Part shown: positions 1 to 8,631 of the stretch, one piece after another | How the letters are laid out: each line of letters starts with the position of its first letter | How positions within the stretch are numbered: the first letter of the stretch is position 1 | Source of the DNA: Deltaproteobacteria bacterium | GTDB lineage: Bacteria > Desulfobacterota > Desulfobacteria > Desulfobacterales > ETH-SRB1 | DNA length: 42,343 nt | NCBI GenBank assembly: GCA_030262895.1 | Contig: JAJSZW010000018.1 | Coordinates: 1 to 42,343 of the forward strand | Reading direction: 5' to 3' | Made by a program: the position numbers and the translations under genes | Notes under the pieces: model-generated | Database searches by the model: none | Told to the model about the DNA's origin: nothing | Seen by the model: the letters and a program-made list of their open reading frames with translations, nothing else

Positions 1-429
1 AGCTATAATTCTTGCCAAAAAACCTTTAGTCTCTAGGACATGTTCTTTCCCAAACCTATCTTGATAGGAAATAGCGATTTTAGTTCGCCTTACCACTTCT
101 CCTTGGTAATGTGGTAAAGACATGCATGCTTCTTTCTTTTTGTCTTTTTGCCCTGATGTAGATAATATTTTGGGATTAACTATTATCAATGTATCATCAG
201 GTTTATCATGTTTGTTTGGGTTTATTACGGATACTTTTAATTGAACACCAACCTGAGGTGCAGATAATCCGACAGCAATTTTATGCTGATAAAATGTTTC
301 AACCAAATCATTAATAAAAGATTGAAAATCATCTCCAAAATCATCTACTTCCTTAGATTCTTCCCTTAAAAGAGTTTCTTTTGTGCGGAATTTATTTTTC
401 TTCAATTGCACTAACGATAAAATACTCAT
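1..429 (-). CDS. def: peptide deformylase, C-terminus cut off by window edge
   Basis: Reading the minus strand from the ATG at 429 gives 143 codons open to the window edge. Peptide deformylases remove the N-formyl group from nascent proteins with a metal held by one Cys and two His. Motif 1 is visible as VGLSAPQVG (family GxGLAAPQxG) and motif 2 as EACMSLP (family EGCLSxP, with the metal-binding Cys). The third motif, HExxH, should follow immediately but lies outside; the last residues seen, GFLARIIA, fit the approach to it. A clear Shine-Dalgarno AAGGAGAG precedes the ATG. The gene starts 9 bp after the stop of the upstream 2-TM gene, so the two are probably co-transcribed. The motif variants (S for A, A for G, M for L) and the AT-rich composition suggest an accessory copy rather than the housekeeping def usually found beside fmt; that is inference. 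Confidence 0.85.
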   Translation of the reverse strand, partial: MSILSLVQLKKNKFRTKETLLREESKEVDDFGDDFQSFINDLVETFYQHKIAVGLSAPQVGVQLKVSVINPNKHDKPDDTLIIVNPKILSTSGQKDKKKEACMSLPHYQGEVVRRTKIAISYQDRFGKEHVLETKGFLARIIA

Positions 430-438
430 AATCTCTCC

Positions 439-1224
439 TTAAAAAACCCATCTCATTTCGTAATGAAATAATAATTTTGGATTTCGAACTCTCCATGTAG
501 CCTTTTTGTTTCTATCTAACTCGCATTTCTTAACTTCAAATGGTTTGTTTGCTCCAAGGCTGCTGGAAACCTCACAAAACACAGAATCAATTTGCATAGT
601 TTCAGGGAATGAGACATTCATTATTAATAAATCTGTTGGTTCCTCAATCGTAGCAGAAATAAAAGGAACCATTTTATTGTTATTATCAGCTAAATCCCAT
701 ACTAATTCTGTTTCAACGGTGTCTCCTTTTTTCAAGCTATGCTGGAATAATATTTCGTAAAATTGAAAAATATTCTTTTTAATTGTTTTTTGAAATGTTT
801 GACCTTTAATATTAGAGCAGACATTATTCTCGGAACTTCCTGTCCAGTGATACTTGTCATGATAGGCATTCAAATTATTAATTAGTGATTTTAGGTATAT
901 CCTTTTTTTATAAAAAATATTTTCTCGAATAGAGAAATCTATTGTTATTTCTTTTTCTAGAATCTTACAATCAAACTCTAAATTAGGATATATTGGCTTA
1001 TTCTTTCTGAATTTCTGATATACTAAAATAAATATTAGCAATAAAAAGCTAGTAGTGATAATGCTCAAATAATTTCGATAACTTGATAACATTTTAATTG
1101 TATCGGCAAGTATCTTTGATGTGAATAAAGATGAGGACGCAACAAGAATCAAACCCAAAATAATTTTCAAACCATCCCATGTAGCATTGGCTAATAAATA
1201 TTTAGGTACATTCTTTATTTTCAC
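439..1224 (-). CDS. two-transmembrane-helix protein of unknown function, upstream of deformylase
   Basis: 261 residues starting at GTG 1224, chosen because AGGAGG lies 7 nt upstream; no ATG in this frame precedes the membrane segments. Two hydrophobic helices are visible at about residues 18-42 and 50-68, followed by a basic stop-transfer stretch (YQKFRKNK) and a soluble domain of about 190 residues with alternating hydrophobic patterning that suggests beta strands. Recognisable patches in that domain are YHWTGSS (about 125-131), GDTVETELVWDLAD and PTDLLIMNVSFP. I do not recognise the family. The 2-TM plus beta-rich soluble domain layout resembles the architecture of some membrane effectors in bacterial defence systems, but no sensor or nucleotide-signalling gene is visible in the window. 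It is the first gene of a two-gene operon with a deformylase. Composition is strongly AT-rich compared with genes from 2.4 kb onward. Confidence 0.6.
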   Translation of the reverse strand: MKIKNVPKYLLANATWDGLKIILGLILVASSSLFTSKILADTIKMLSSYRNYLSIITTSFLLLIFILVYQKFRKNKPIYPNLEFDCKILEKEITIDFSIRENIFYKKRIYLKSLINNLNAYHDKYHWTGSSENNVCSNIKGQTFQKTIKKNIFQFYEILFQHSLKKGDTVETELVWDLADNNNKMVPFISATIEEPTDLLIMNVSFPETMQIDSVFCEVSSSLGANKPFEVKKCELDRNKKATWRVRNPKLLFHYEMRWVF

Positions 1225-1497
1225 TTTATTTCCTCCTGACTCGAAAGTTTTTTAAACCGGCTAACAATTTAAATGTTAAGAAATAAATCAACGATATTAG
1301 CTATCCAAATATTATTTCTTGATTTGCATTGTGTATTAACCTTATTTTTCTTAAAAAAGTAAGAAGACTGTTAGATCAGGCAAGCGATGTCATTTTTTCC
1401 TTTAATATATAGTTTCCAGCTAAATATCAAATTCAAAAATACTTAACAAGCGCCATTTCGTTTTGAACCGCCGAATTTCGATATTCAATAACAAGCC

Positions 1498-2223
1498 CTA
1501 TTCTTTGGGTCTGTAGTACCAGGGAGAACAAAAGATTCTAAAACGAATTGCAAAGGGGAAAACAAGTATAAACAAAATTCTGATCGTCATTTGATATATA
1601 GTAAACCATTCAATTTTTCGGATGGATGTTATTACAGGTGGATTTAAAATAATACGGAAATCAAGCCCTCTTTTTCTGCCCCATGACTTAAGAGGGTGAC
1701 AGAAAAAAATTTCCTCGCCGGCATAGACCAGTTCACTGAAACCTCCTGCGCCCTCAAAGCCTTCCCTGAGACAATAGATGAAACATCCGGCAGCCAGGCC
1801 GAACTTTACAGATAACCAGTTCCAGAAATCTACAAATTTTTGAGCAAATGGATGCAATGTTTTGTCTGTAGCAACAACAACTCCGCCGCCACAGCACATT
1901 TCGGTTGATAGATTAAACAATGCGGTTTGCAGAAGATCTGGCGGCAGGATAGTATCGGCATCTAAAAATATTAGATATTGCCCTTTAGCGATCTTTGCAC
2001 CGGCATTCCGCGCGCGGGAAATCTGGTTAACAGGCTCATATATTACACGGGCACCGTTCTCTTTAGCTATTTGTGCGGTATTATCCGTAGAATTATTGTC
2101 AACGACGATAATCTCTCCATTGGCTTCAACTACCTCCATAGCTTTCTTAAGGAAATTTAGAGTGTCTGGAAGCCATTTTTCCTCGTTATAAGCAGGAATT
2201 ATTACTGAATAAGAAATAGTCAT
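1498..2223 (-). CDS. family 2 glycosyltransferase
   Basis: A GT-A fold glycosyltransferase of about 241 residues. The nucleotide-sugar binding start YSVIIPAYNEE, the VVDNNSTDNT strand and the metal-binding DxD in YLIFLDADT are all present. A hydrophobic C-terminal stretch (about 205-230) with basic flanks suggests membrane association. The ATG at 2223 is preferred because it places the first beta strand a few residues in, as is usual for this family; an in-frame GTG at 2241 would add six residues and neither start has a good ribosome binding site. The acceptor and sugar cannot be read from sequence. The gene stands alone on the minus strand, and the leader carries a CACGGATTTTCACGGAATTA-like sequence seen as a dispersed intergenic repeat in many environmental genomes. 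Confidence 0.8.
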   Translation of the reverse strand: MTISYSVIIPAYNEEKWLPDTLNFLKKAMEVVEANGEIIVVDNNSTDNTAQIAKENGARVIYEPVNQISRARNAGAKIAKGQYLIFLDADTILPPDLLQTALFNLSTEMCCGGGVVVATDKTLHPFAQKFVDFWNWLSVKFGLAAGCFIYCLREGFEGAGGFSELVYAGEEIFFCHPLKSWGRKRGLDFRIILNPPVITSIRKIEWFTIYQMTIRILFILVFPFAIRFRIFCSPWYYRPKE

Positions 2224-2295
2224 ATCGTAATAGTCCACCACGGATTTTCACGGAATTACACTGAATTATCAAAATACCCTTCTCAACACCGCGAA

Positions 2296-2379
2296 TAGCC
2301 TGCAATCCCACTATAGCACTCATAAATCAAACCTGCTAATAATTTACAACAATAGAAATTCAGGCTAACGGGGATTGCA
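2296..2379 (+). promoter_or_regulatory. leader with two crossing complementary segments (possible pseudoknot or switch)
   Basis: Two perfect complementary pairs lie in the leader of the ASKHA gene: TAGCCTG (2296-2302) with CAGGCTA (2361-2367), and TGCAATCCC (2301-2309) with GGGATTGCA (2371-2379). The two helices cross rather than nest and share two bases, so an RNA could form a pseudoknot with one helix shortened, or switch between them. No known riboswitch class was recognised. The downstream start codon is at 2462. Confidence 0.35.
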
Positions 2380-2461
2380 AGTTAATATCAACTATGTTAA
2401 TTTTATTTTTTTATTCCGAGCAATTTTAATATCAAGCTTGAGTTTTCAAAAGGAGATGTTT

Positions 2462-4417
2462 GTGCATAAAGTTTTATTCCTTCCTCACAATAAAGAAATA
2501 ATGGTTAAAGATGGAGAAAGTCTTATCCGTGCTGCCATGGAAGCGGGAGTACATATTAATGCCTCGTGCGGCGGGGAAGGTGTTTGTGGAAAGTGCCGCA
2601 TCATCATTGAAGAAGGAAAAGTTGACGGAGGAATATCTGAGAAATTAAACGAAGAGGATATTTCCGAAGGATACCGCCAGGCCTGCTTGAGCACCATAAT
2701 AAGTGATATAGTTGTCCGTGTTCCCATAGAATCAGAGATAGATGCCGGTGTGCTTAATATGCAAAGCACCCCGCGGCGGGCTGCCCTTATAAAGGAAATA
2801 AATCTGGAGGATTTAAAAGAAAAAGGTCTTTTCATACCTGCTGTAGAGAAAAAATACCTTGAACTTACTGAGCCGACCGCACAGAACAACAGACCGGATG
2901 TAACCAGAATAGTCAGCCATCTTAGGGAAAATTATAATAAGCACCATCTGGAAATTGAGCTTTCTGTTATTCGAAAAGTACCGGACGTAATAAGAGAAGA
3001 TGGTTTTAAATTTACTGTGACAATAGCTAATCCTGTCCGGGAAAGCGGCCTTATACGTATTATAAATATTCAGCCCGGTAATACCACTGACAGAAATTTT
3101 GCAATTGCCATGGATATTGGCACTACAACAATATATGGTCAGTTGATTGATCTTAAAACAGGCAGCGTCCTGTCAAGTTATGGCGATTTTAACGCACAGA
3201 TAAGCTATGGCGAAGATGTTATAAGCAGAATTGTGTATACCGAAAAACCAGGAGGACTGGAAAAGCTTCAAGACGTCGTTATACAATCTATTAACAAGAT
3301 AATAGACCGAATAATAAAGCAGGCCGATGTTGATGCTGACGATATTTCAACTATAACGCTGGCCGGCAACACAACCATGACCCAGCTCATGCTTAAAGTG
3401 AATCCCAGGTATATAAGACGTTCTCCATACGTTCCAGCCGCAGCTTTATATCCGCCAATAAAAGCGGCTGATCTGGGAATAAATTTAAGTGACCATGTTA
3501 CAGCACTGGCTTATCCTAATGTCTCAAGCTATGTGGGTGGAGATATTGTAGCCGGCATCATGGGATCGGGGATGTACCTTTCTGAGGAAATAACTCTTTA
3601 CATGGATATAGGAACTAATGCGGAAATCGTTATCGGCAACAAAGACTGGCTTGCCTGTGCTGCCTGTTCTGCGGGTCCGGCATTTGAAGGCGGCGGCATC
3701 AAATTTGGAATGCGTGCCACAACAGGAGCTATCGAAGATTTTTCCATAGATCCTTTTACCCTGGAGCCCATGAACATAACTATTGGAAATGTCAGGCCAA
3801 AAGGCATCTGCGGTTCGGGGCTTATCAATATAGTGGCAACTATGTTTGAAATGGGTATTATTGATAATCTTGGTAAATTCAACCACGAACTTGATACAAA
3901 TCGCATACGTAAGGTTGATGGAATATATGAATATGTACTTGCGTTCGCTCATTTAACCCGGATAGATAGAGATATTGTTCTCACAGAGCCGGATATAAAT
4001 AACCTTATACGGGCAAAGGGCGCCATGTACAGCGGATGTATGACTCTTCTTGAAGAGGTGGGTCTAAGTATTAATAATATTGACCGTATTATTTTGGCCG
4101 GAGGTTTTGGAAGCTATGTAGACTTGGAGAAGGCCATGATCATAGGACTGTTGCCTGAAATAGATCCTGATAAAGTTACTTTTATCGGCAACGGATCGCT
4201 AATGGGGGCAAAAATAAGTTCGCTCACAAACAGCATCAGAAAAGATGTGGTAGAGGTGACAAGAAAAATGACAAACTTCGAGCTTTCGGAAACTGCCTCT
4301 TTTATGGACAATTACGTGGCCTCTCTTTTTTTACCTCACACAGATATAAGTCTTTTTCCAAAACTAAAAGCACGCCTTGAAGCTCGAAAGGCTGTTAAGA
4401 TAAGGAGAAAGGTTTGA
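2462..4417 (+). CDS. 2Fe-2S/ASKHA-domain activator of corrinoid proteins (RACo/RamA-like, DUF4445 type)
   Basis: 651 residues. The N-terminal ferredoxin domain carries a Cys-x5-Cys-x2-Cys pattern (ASCGGEGVCGKC; C36, C42, C45) with a fourth Cys in QACLS (C75). A linker and middle domain follow, then an ASKHA ATPase fold beginning AMDIGTTT at about residue 217, with a later glycine-rich ILAGGFGSYVD motif. Relatives use ATP to drive reduction of Co(II) to Co(I) in corrinoid iron-sulfur proteins or methyltransferase corrinoid subunits. No corrinoid protein or methyltransferase is in this window, so the partner is unknown. GTG 2462 is chosen because AAAAGGAG (2448-2455) is well spaced from it; the ATG at 2456 is too close, and a longer frame from 2375 adds an unconserved hydrophobic stretch. 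The stop overlaps the next start (TTGA), implying translational coupling to the PPDK-like protein. Confidence 0.85.
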   Translation: MHKVLFLPHNKEIMVKDGESLIRAAMEAGVHINASCGGEGVCGKCRIIIEEGKVDGGISEKLNEEDISEGYRQACLSTIISDIVVRVPIESEIDAGVLNMQSTPRRAALIKEINLEDLKEKGLFIPAVEKKYLELTEPTAQNNRPDVTRIVSHLRENYNKHHLEIELSVIRKVPDVIREDGFKFTVTIANPVRESGLIRIINIQPGNTTDRNFAIAMDIGTTTIYGQLIDLKTGSVLSSYGDFNAQISYGEDVISRIVYTEKPGGLEKLQDVVIQSINKIIDRIIKQADVDADDISTITLAGNTTMTQLMLKVNPRYIRRSPYVPAAALYPPIKAADLGINLSDHVTALAYPNVSSYVGGDIVAGIMGSGMYLSEEITLYMDIGTNAEIVIGNKDWLACAACSAGPAFEGGGIKFGMRATTGAIEDFSIDPFTLEPMNITIGNVRPKGICGSGLINIVATMFEMGIIDNLGKFNHELDTNRIRKVDGIYEYVLAFAHLTRIDRDIVLTEPDINNLIRAKGAMYSGCMTLLEEVGLSINNIDRIILAGGFGSYVDLEKAMIIGLLPEIDPDKVTFIGNGSLMGAKISSLTNSIRKDVVEVTRKMTNFELSETASFMDNYVASLFLPHTDISLFPKLKARLEARKAVKIRRKV

Positions 4418-7400
4418 AGATAAAGTCAAAAGCCCTTGAAGTAAATATAGCCGACTATCATATTGATGTCACCATAGATGCCAAATATTCAGTTCTTCAG
4501 GAAGTCATGTCCAAGTATTATGGACTTATGGATGGATTGAATACCTTTCTTAAAGAGCTTTCTCATCCCTACAGGAATTGGAAATTTATTATACAGGAAG
4601 CAAGAAGTTATTCTCTGGACTATTTCTATCTTTTAAAAAACCATCCAAAAGGCCATGAAGCTGCAGCTCTTTTTGTAAATATTTTTACGACCGCAATTAA
4701 ATCAAGTGACGAAAAAGACACAAAAGCCGACGGCGCTGACAATTTGCTGCTCTTTCTGCAGAAAATTATTAAAGACTCCGGCCCGGATATCAAAAGATTT
4801 GTGCCGGTAATCAATGACTCATTTGATCACATCAGGAATTACAATGATGAAATCTTCTTCCTTTTTATTAAAAGTTTCTATCAAATTAAAAAGCCAGCCA
4901 AAGACCTTTTAACATATTCATCTAAAATAAATATAAGCTATAAGCCAATCAATCTGCTTCTATTAAAATATTTTAAGCACTCATATTCATACTGGCTAAA
5001 CGAGGAAGACCCTCATATCTGGTTTGAAAAACAAGCGGATTTAATTGATCAGGGCTTGAATTTAAAAGAAATTTTTAATGGGATATCCCATAACCAAATT
5101 AAACAATGGAATCTCGATCTGGATGATATTGCCCTGGAAAAAGAAATTGATTCTGAAGAACTTTTAAAAAGCCTTCTACAAATGCCGGGATACAAAGAAA
5201 TTGTTGAAATATACAGGCAAATTCCTCACAAGCTTCTTCAAGAAGGAATCAAGGCCTGCGAAGGAAATAGATGGAAGCTTTTGTTCCTTTTCCATATTAT
5301 GAATACTTCAGGACTGTCTATGATACATGAGGAAGCTTTAAGGGATATAAACAGAACTGTAGGCTGGCTTATAGAAAATGAGAAGTACTATAATATAGAC
5401 AAACTTATTGATAAAACTTTTTCTATTTTAAAAACTCGAACAAGCAAGTTTCCCGCCGTAGTTCTGAACTGCGTGCTGAATATGGGTAAAGGTGTCTACA
5501 AAACAGATGAAATTGATCTGGTTAATCTTTTTATTGATTCAACAATCGATCTGGGCTTTCAAGCTCCAATGATAGAAGGCGTTGGAAACGACTGGCAAAT
5601 AAAAGTCAACAGCACTCATATCAGCAATATAAGAACCTGGTTAGAGCTGATCGAGCTTAACCCGAAATGGTCGGCGAATTTTCTTTCCTGCCTTATAATC
5701 CATCTTTCTATCAGCGGTGTATTTATCAAAGATACCGATCTGTTCCCAAGAGATATCACAAAATTCTTAAATAGCGATATTGAACCGGTATATAATCTTG
5801 CCAAGCAGTTGATGAGGCTGTTTCCGGTGTATTTTAATGATATCGGCGCTGAAGGAAAACTGAGAGACATTTCTACTGATATCGACGATATAATCGGCAG
5901 AAAAGATGTGCTTGTCCATTTTCTACGAAAACAAAGCCATGTTGAAAGTAACAACCTGATAATCAGCTTTATGGAAGCTGTCCTTAATTTCTGGAAGACC
6001 AAAGAAAAAAACCTTCTTGAGCCATTTGTCCCGCCAAGCATTTATAGCCAAATCACCACTAAAGGGCCATATATTGACGGTGTTCACCTTGCAATGACAA
6101 GACTTGAGCAAAAAGGTTTGAACTTACCTGCTGACCTCATTGCCATAAAAGATGAAAAAATAAAGGAACTTTTTGCAGATATTAAAGAAGTGCCGCAAGT
6201 AGATCTGGAAAGGCTGAAACTCGCAATATCTTTTTATAAACTTTTAAACCAGAAATACAATCTCGATTTTATTGAAATGGATCATTATATTGCGCAGCTT
6301 AAAGTCGAAGCCTTTCCGCATTTGGACAGGCTGAAAAAAGCTCTGGCTGAGCCAAGGCTCAAGAAAAAACTTTCCATGCTGATCGATTATATTGAATTGT
6401 TAAAAAAACTGATTCTGTCACATAAGTCATATGAAGCCAGAGAAGATATTTATAAAAAAAGGCATATAACAGTAGATATACCATCAATGTATGGATACTA
6501 CCATGAATTGAAATTTGATGCACTTGGTCTTACTTTTCGAATAGAATCTTTGGTGAATGTTCTTTTTGAAGAACTTATTCAAAATATTGACCTCGGCCTT
6601 ATAACAAGAGCCGCATTTTACCAGATTTACGACCGCTTGATTTTGTTTGACAAGGCATTAAAAGTAAATGGAATTTCTTCAGTTGAAATGGAACGTCAGA
6701 TAGAATTTCTATCCCATTCACTTGGAACAAGAGGATTTACTTTTACTCAGTACGTCGATATATTTAAAGGATTTGCCAGAGCGGTAAAAAATATAATAAA
6801 TGACTATTTTAACAACATCCACGAAGAGAATTTAACAAGAATTTTAAATCAGATATCAATCGACCAAACACTACCCAAATACCTCCCAAAGGAAGGCATG
6901 GCCGACCATGAAAAGCTGAAACACAGAATATCTGAAATCTTTTTGCGAGATAGAACATCTCTTGCGCTTGGACTTAGACAGCTAGACGTTTTTTTAACTA
7001 AAATACTAAACACCCTCTTCCAGCAATCCGACAAACTACCCAAAGATAAAGTTCACCTGCTGCTTAACTATGATCCCCAAAGGGCTATGACCTCCATAGT
7101 TGACAAAAAAAGCAGGCTTTTCGGAATAATTCATCTCGGCAACAAAGGTCTTAACATAATTAAGATGAAAAATTATGGCTTGCCTGTCCCTCCTGGTTTT
7201 ATAATTACCACAGAAGTATTTCGTTGCAGAGAAATAGTTGACAGCTATCCGCCGGCTGAACAGAATTTTAGAGAACAGGTCGCTAAAAATATATCTGCTT
7301 TGGAAAAGCTCAACGGCAAATCATTTGGAGATCCAGCCAACCCTTTGCTTCTTTCAATTAGAAGCGGTTCTTCCATATCTCAGCCCGGCATGCTGGATAC

Positions 7401-8595
7401 TTTTCTCGATGTTGGGATTAATGAAGAAATAGTAGAAGGCATTGCCGCCCGAACCGGAAATGCCTGGTTTGCATGGGACAATTATCGCAGATTTCTTCAG
7501 TGCTACGGGATGTCATTTGATATTGAAAGAAACACATTTGACGCAATCATAAGTGATTTCAAAAAAAAATCAGGATTACCTTATAAAAGAGAGTTTACCG
7601 GCGAACAGATGAGAGAGATTGCGCTGACCTACAAAAAAATTATAAACGATGCCAAAATTTATATTATAGAAGATCCTTTAGAGCAATTGCACCTGACCAT
7701 CAAAAAAATCTTTGGTTCATGGGATTCATCAAAAGCAAGAACTTACCGTAAAATTATGGGTATATCTGATGACTGGGGTACTGCCGTCACCGTTCAGGAA
7801 ATGGTTTTTGGAAATCTTTCCAGTTCATCCGGCAGCGGAGTAATCTTTACACATAATCCCAGATGGTCCGGCGACAGCCTGAGATTGTGGGGTGACTTTA
7901 CCCTTGGAAACCAGGGAGAAGATGTGGTTTCAGGACTTGTTAAAACTTTACCTATCTCTATTAACCAGCAGGAAATAGAAATGAGGGAAACCGACATAAC
8001 ACTTGAAACACATTTCCCCGATATTTATAAGGCTTTAAAAGACTGGGCCAATGAACTAATTTATAAAAAAGGCTGGACTCCGCAGGAAATAGAGTTTACT
8101 TTTGAAGGTCCTTCAATAAAAGATTTGTACCTGCTTCAAACCAGGGACATGGCAATGAGAGAAAGAAAAAAGGTACTAACTTTTGACCCTGAAGAAATAA
8201 ATAAGGCAAAATATTTGGGCCGTGGTATCGGGGTAAGCGGAGGAGCAATGAACGGCAGGGTGGTCTTTACTCTGGAAGATATTAATAAATGGAAAAAATC
8301 CGAACCAGAAACATCTTTAATCCTTGTCAGAGGAGATACTGTCCCTGATGATATCAGGGAAATTTATGCGGCTGATGGTCTTGTAACAGCGCGCGGAGGT
8401 TTAACTTCCCATGCGGCAGTTGTTGCTCACAGGTTAGGGAAAACATGCGTTATCGGTTCAGGCAATCTGGTATGTAATGAAAAAGAAAAAAAATGCCGCT
8501 TTAATCAGGTGTTTTTAAAATCAGGGGATTATATAAGTATCGAGGGACGGGAAGGTTCAGTTTATCAAGGTGAAATTAAAGTGAAGGAAAATTAA
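4414..8595 (+). CDS. giant PEP synthase/pyruvate phosphate dikinase-like protein lacking the PEP-binding barrel
   Basis: 1393 residues from TTG 4414, with AGGAG at 4403-4407. Residues 1 to about 890 are mostly helical with no recognised domain. From about 905 the PPDK ATP-grasp domain begins (LGNKGLNIIKM, then GLPVPPGFIITTE) and runs through RSGSSISQPGMLDT, GTAVTVQEMVFGN, NQGEDVVSG and LLQTRD. The phosphohistidine swivel domain follows, with the catalytic His in RGGLTSHAAVVAH (H1333). The protein stops about 60 residues later, so the C-terminal TIM barrel that binds PEP/pyruvate in true PPDK and PEP synthase is missing. The ATP and swivel domains should be able to autophosphorylate. The phosphate acceptor is unknown and may be bound by the large N-terminal region, as in other two-domain relatives that phosphorylate non-pyruvate substrates. 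It is coupled to the ASKHA activator upstream; GAPDH follows 36 bp downstream. Confidence 0.85.
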   Translation: MKIKSKALEVNIADYHIDVTIDAKYSVLQEVMSKYYGLMDGLNTFLKELSHPYRNWKFIIQEARSYSLDYFYLLKNHPKGHEAAALFVNIFTTAIKSSDEKDTKADGADNLLLFLQKIIKDSGPDIKRFVPVINDSFDHIRNYNDEIFFLFIKSFYQIKKPAKDLLTYSSKINISYKPINLLLLKYFKHSYSYWLNEEDPHIWFEKQADLIDQGLNLKEIFNGISHNQIKQWNLDLDDIALEKEIDSEELLKSLLQMPGYKEIVEIYRQIPHKLLQEGIKACEGNRWKLLFLFHIMNTSGLSMIHEEALRDINRTVGWLIENEKYYNIDKLIDKTFSILKTRTSKFPAVVLNCVLNMGKGVYKTDEIDLVNLFIDSTIDLGFQAPMIEGVGNDWQIKVNSTHISNIRTWLELIELNPKWSANFLSCLIIHLSISGVFIKDTDLFPRDITKFLNSDIEPVYNLAKQLMRLFPVYFNDIGAEGKLRDISTDIDDIIGRKDVLVHFLRKQSHVESNNLIISFMEAVLNFWKTKEKNLLEPFVPPSIYSQITTKGPYIDGVHLAMTRLEQKGLNLPADLIAIKDEKIKELFADIKEVPQVDLERLKLAISFYKLLNQKYNLDFIEMDHYIAQLKVEAFPHLDRLKKALAEPRLKKKLSMLIDYIELLKKLILSHKSYEAREDIYKKRHITVDIPSMYGYYHELKFDALGLTFRIESLVNVLFEELIQNIDLGLITRAAFYQIYDRLILFDKALKVNGISSVEMERQIEFLSHSLGTRGFTFTQYVDIFKGFARAVKNIINDYFNNIHEENLTRILNQISIDQTLPKYLPKEGMADHEKLKHRISEIFLRDRTSLALGLRQLDVFLTKILNTLFQQSDKLPKDKVHLLLNYDPQRAMTSIVDKKSRLFGIIHLGNKGLNIIKMKNYGLPVPPGFIITTEVFRCREIVDSYPPAEQNFREQVAKNISALEKLNGKSFGDPANPLLLSIRSGSSISQPGMLDTFLDVGINEEIVEGIAARTGNAWFAWDNYRRFLQCYGMSFDIERNTFDAIISDFKKKSGLPYKREFTGEQMREIALTYKKIINDAKIYIIEDPLEQLHLTIKKIFGSWDSSKARTYRKIMGISDDWGTAVTVQEMVFGNLSSSSGSGVIFTHNPRWSGDSLRLWGDFTLGNQGEDVVSGLVKTLPISINQQEIEMRETDITLETHFPDIYKALKDWANELIYKKGWTPQEIEFTFEGPSIKDLYLLQTRDMAMRERKKVLTFDPEEINKAKYLGRGIGVSGGAMNGRVVFTLEDINKWKKSEPETSLILVRGDTVPDDIREIYAADGLVTARGGLTSHAAVVAHRLGKTCVIGSGNLVCNEKEKKCRFNQVFLKSGDYISIEGREGSVYQGEIKVKEN

Positions 8596-8631
8596 TATGA
8601 CCGTCAATAGCACTATTTCAGGAGGAGTAAG

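Noticed and set aside
1330..1366. AT-rich hairpin-like sequence between the glycosyltransferase and the 2-TM gene
   Set aside because: Only short A/T runs pair (CTTA/TAAG with T and A tracts); too weak to call a terminator or promoter.
2375..2461. N-terminal hydrophobic extension of the ASKHA protein (possible signal or anchor)
   Set aside because: The ribosome binding site AAAAGGAG at 2448-2455 sits inside this extension and points to GTG 2462; the extension is AT-rich leader sequence overlapping the paired segments.
3524..3952. 142-codon minus-strand frame inside the ASKHA gene
   Set aside because: Fully antisense to conserved ASKHA coding sequence; no domain.
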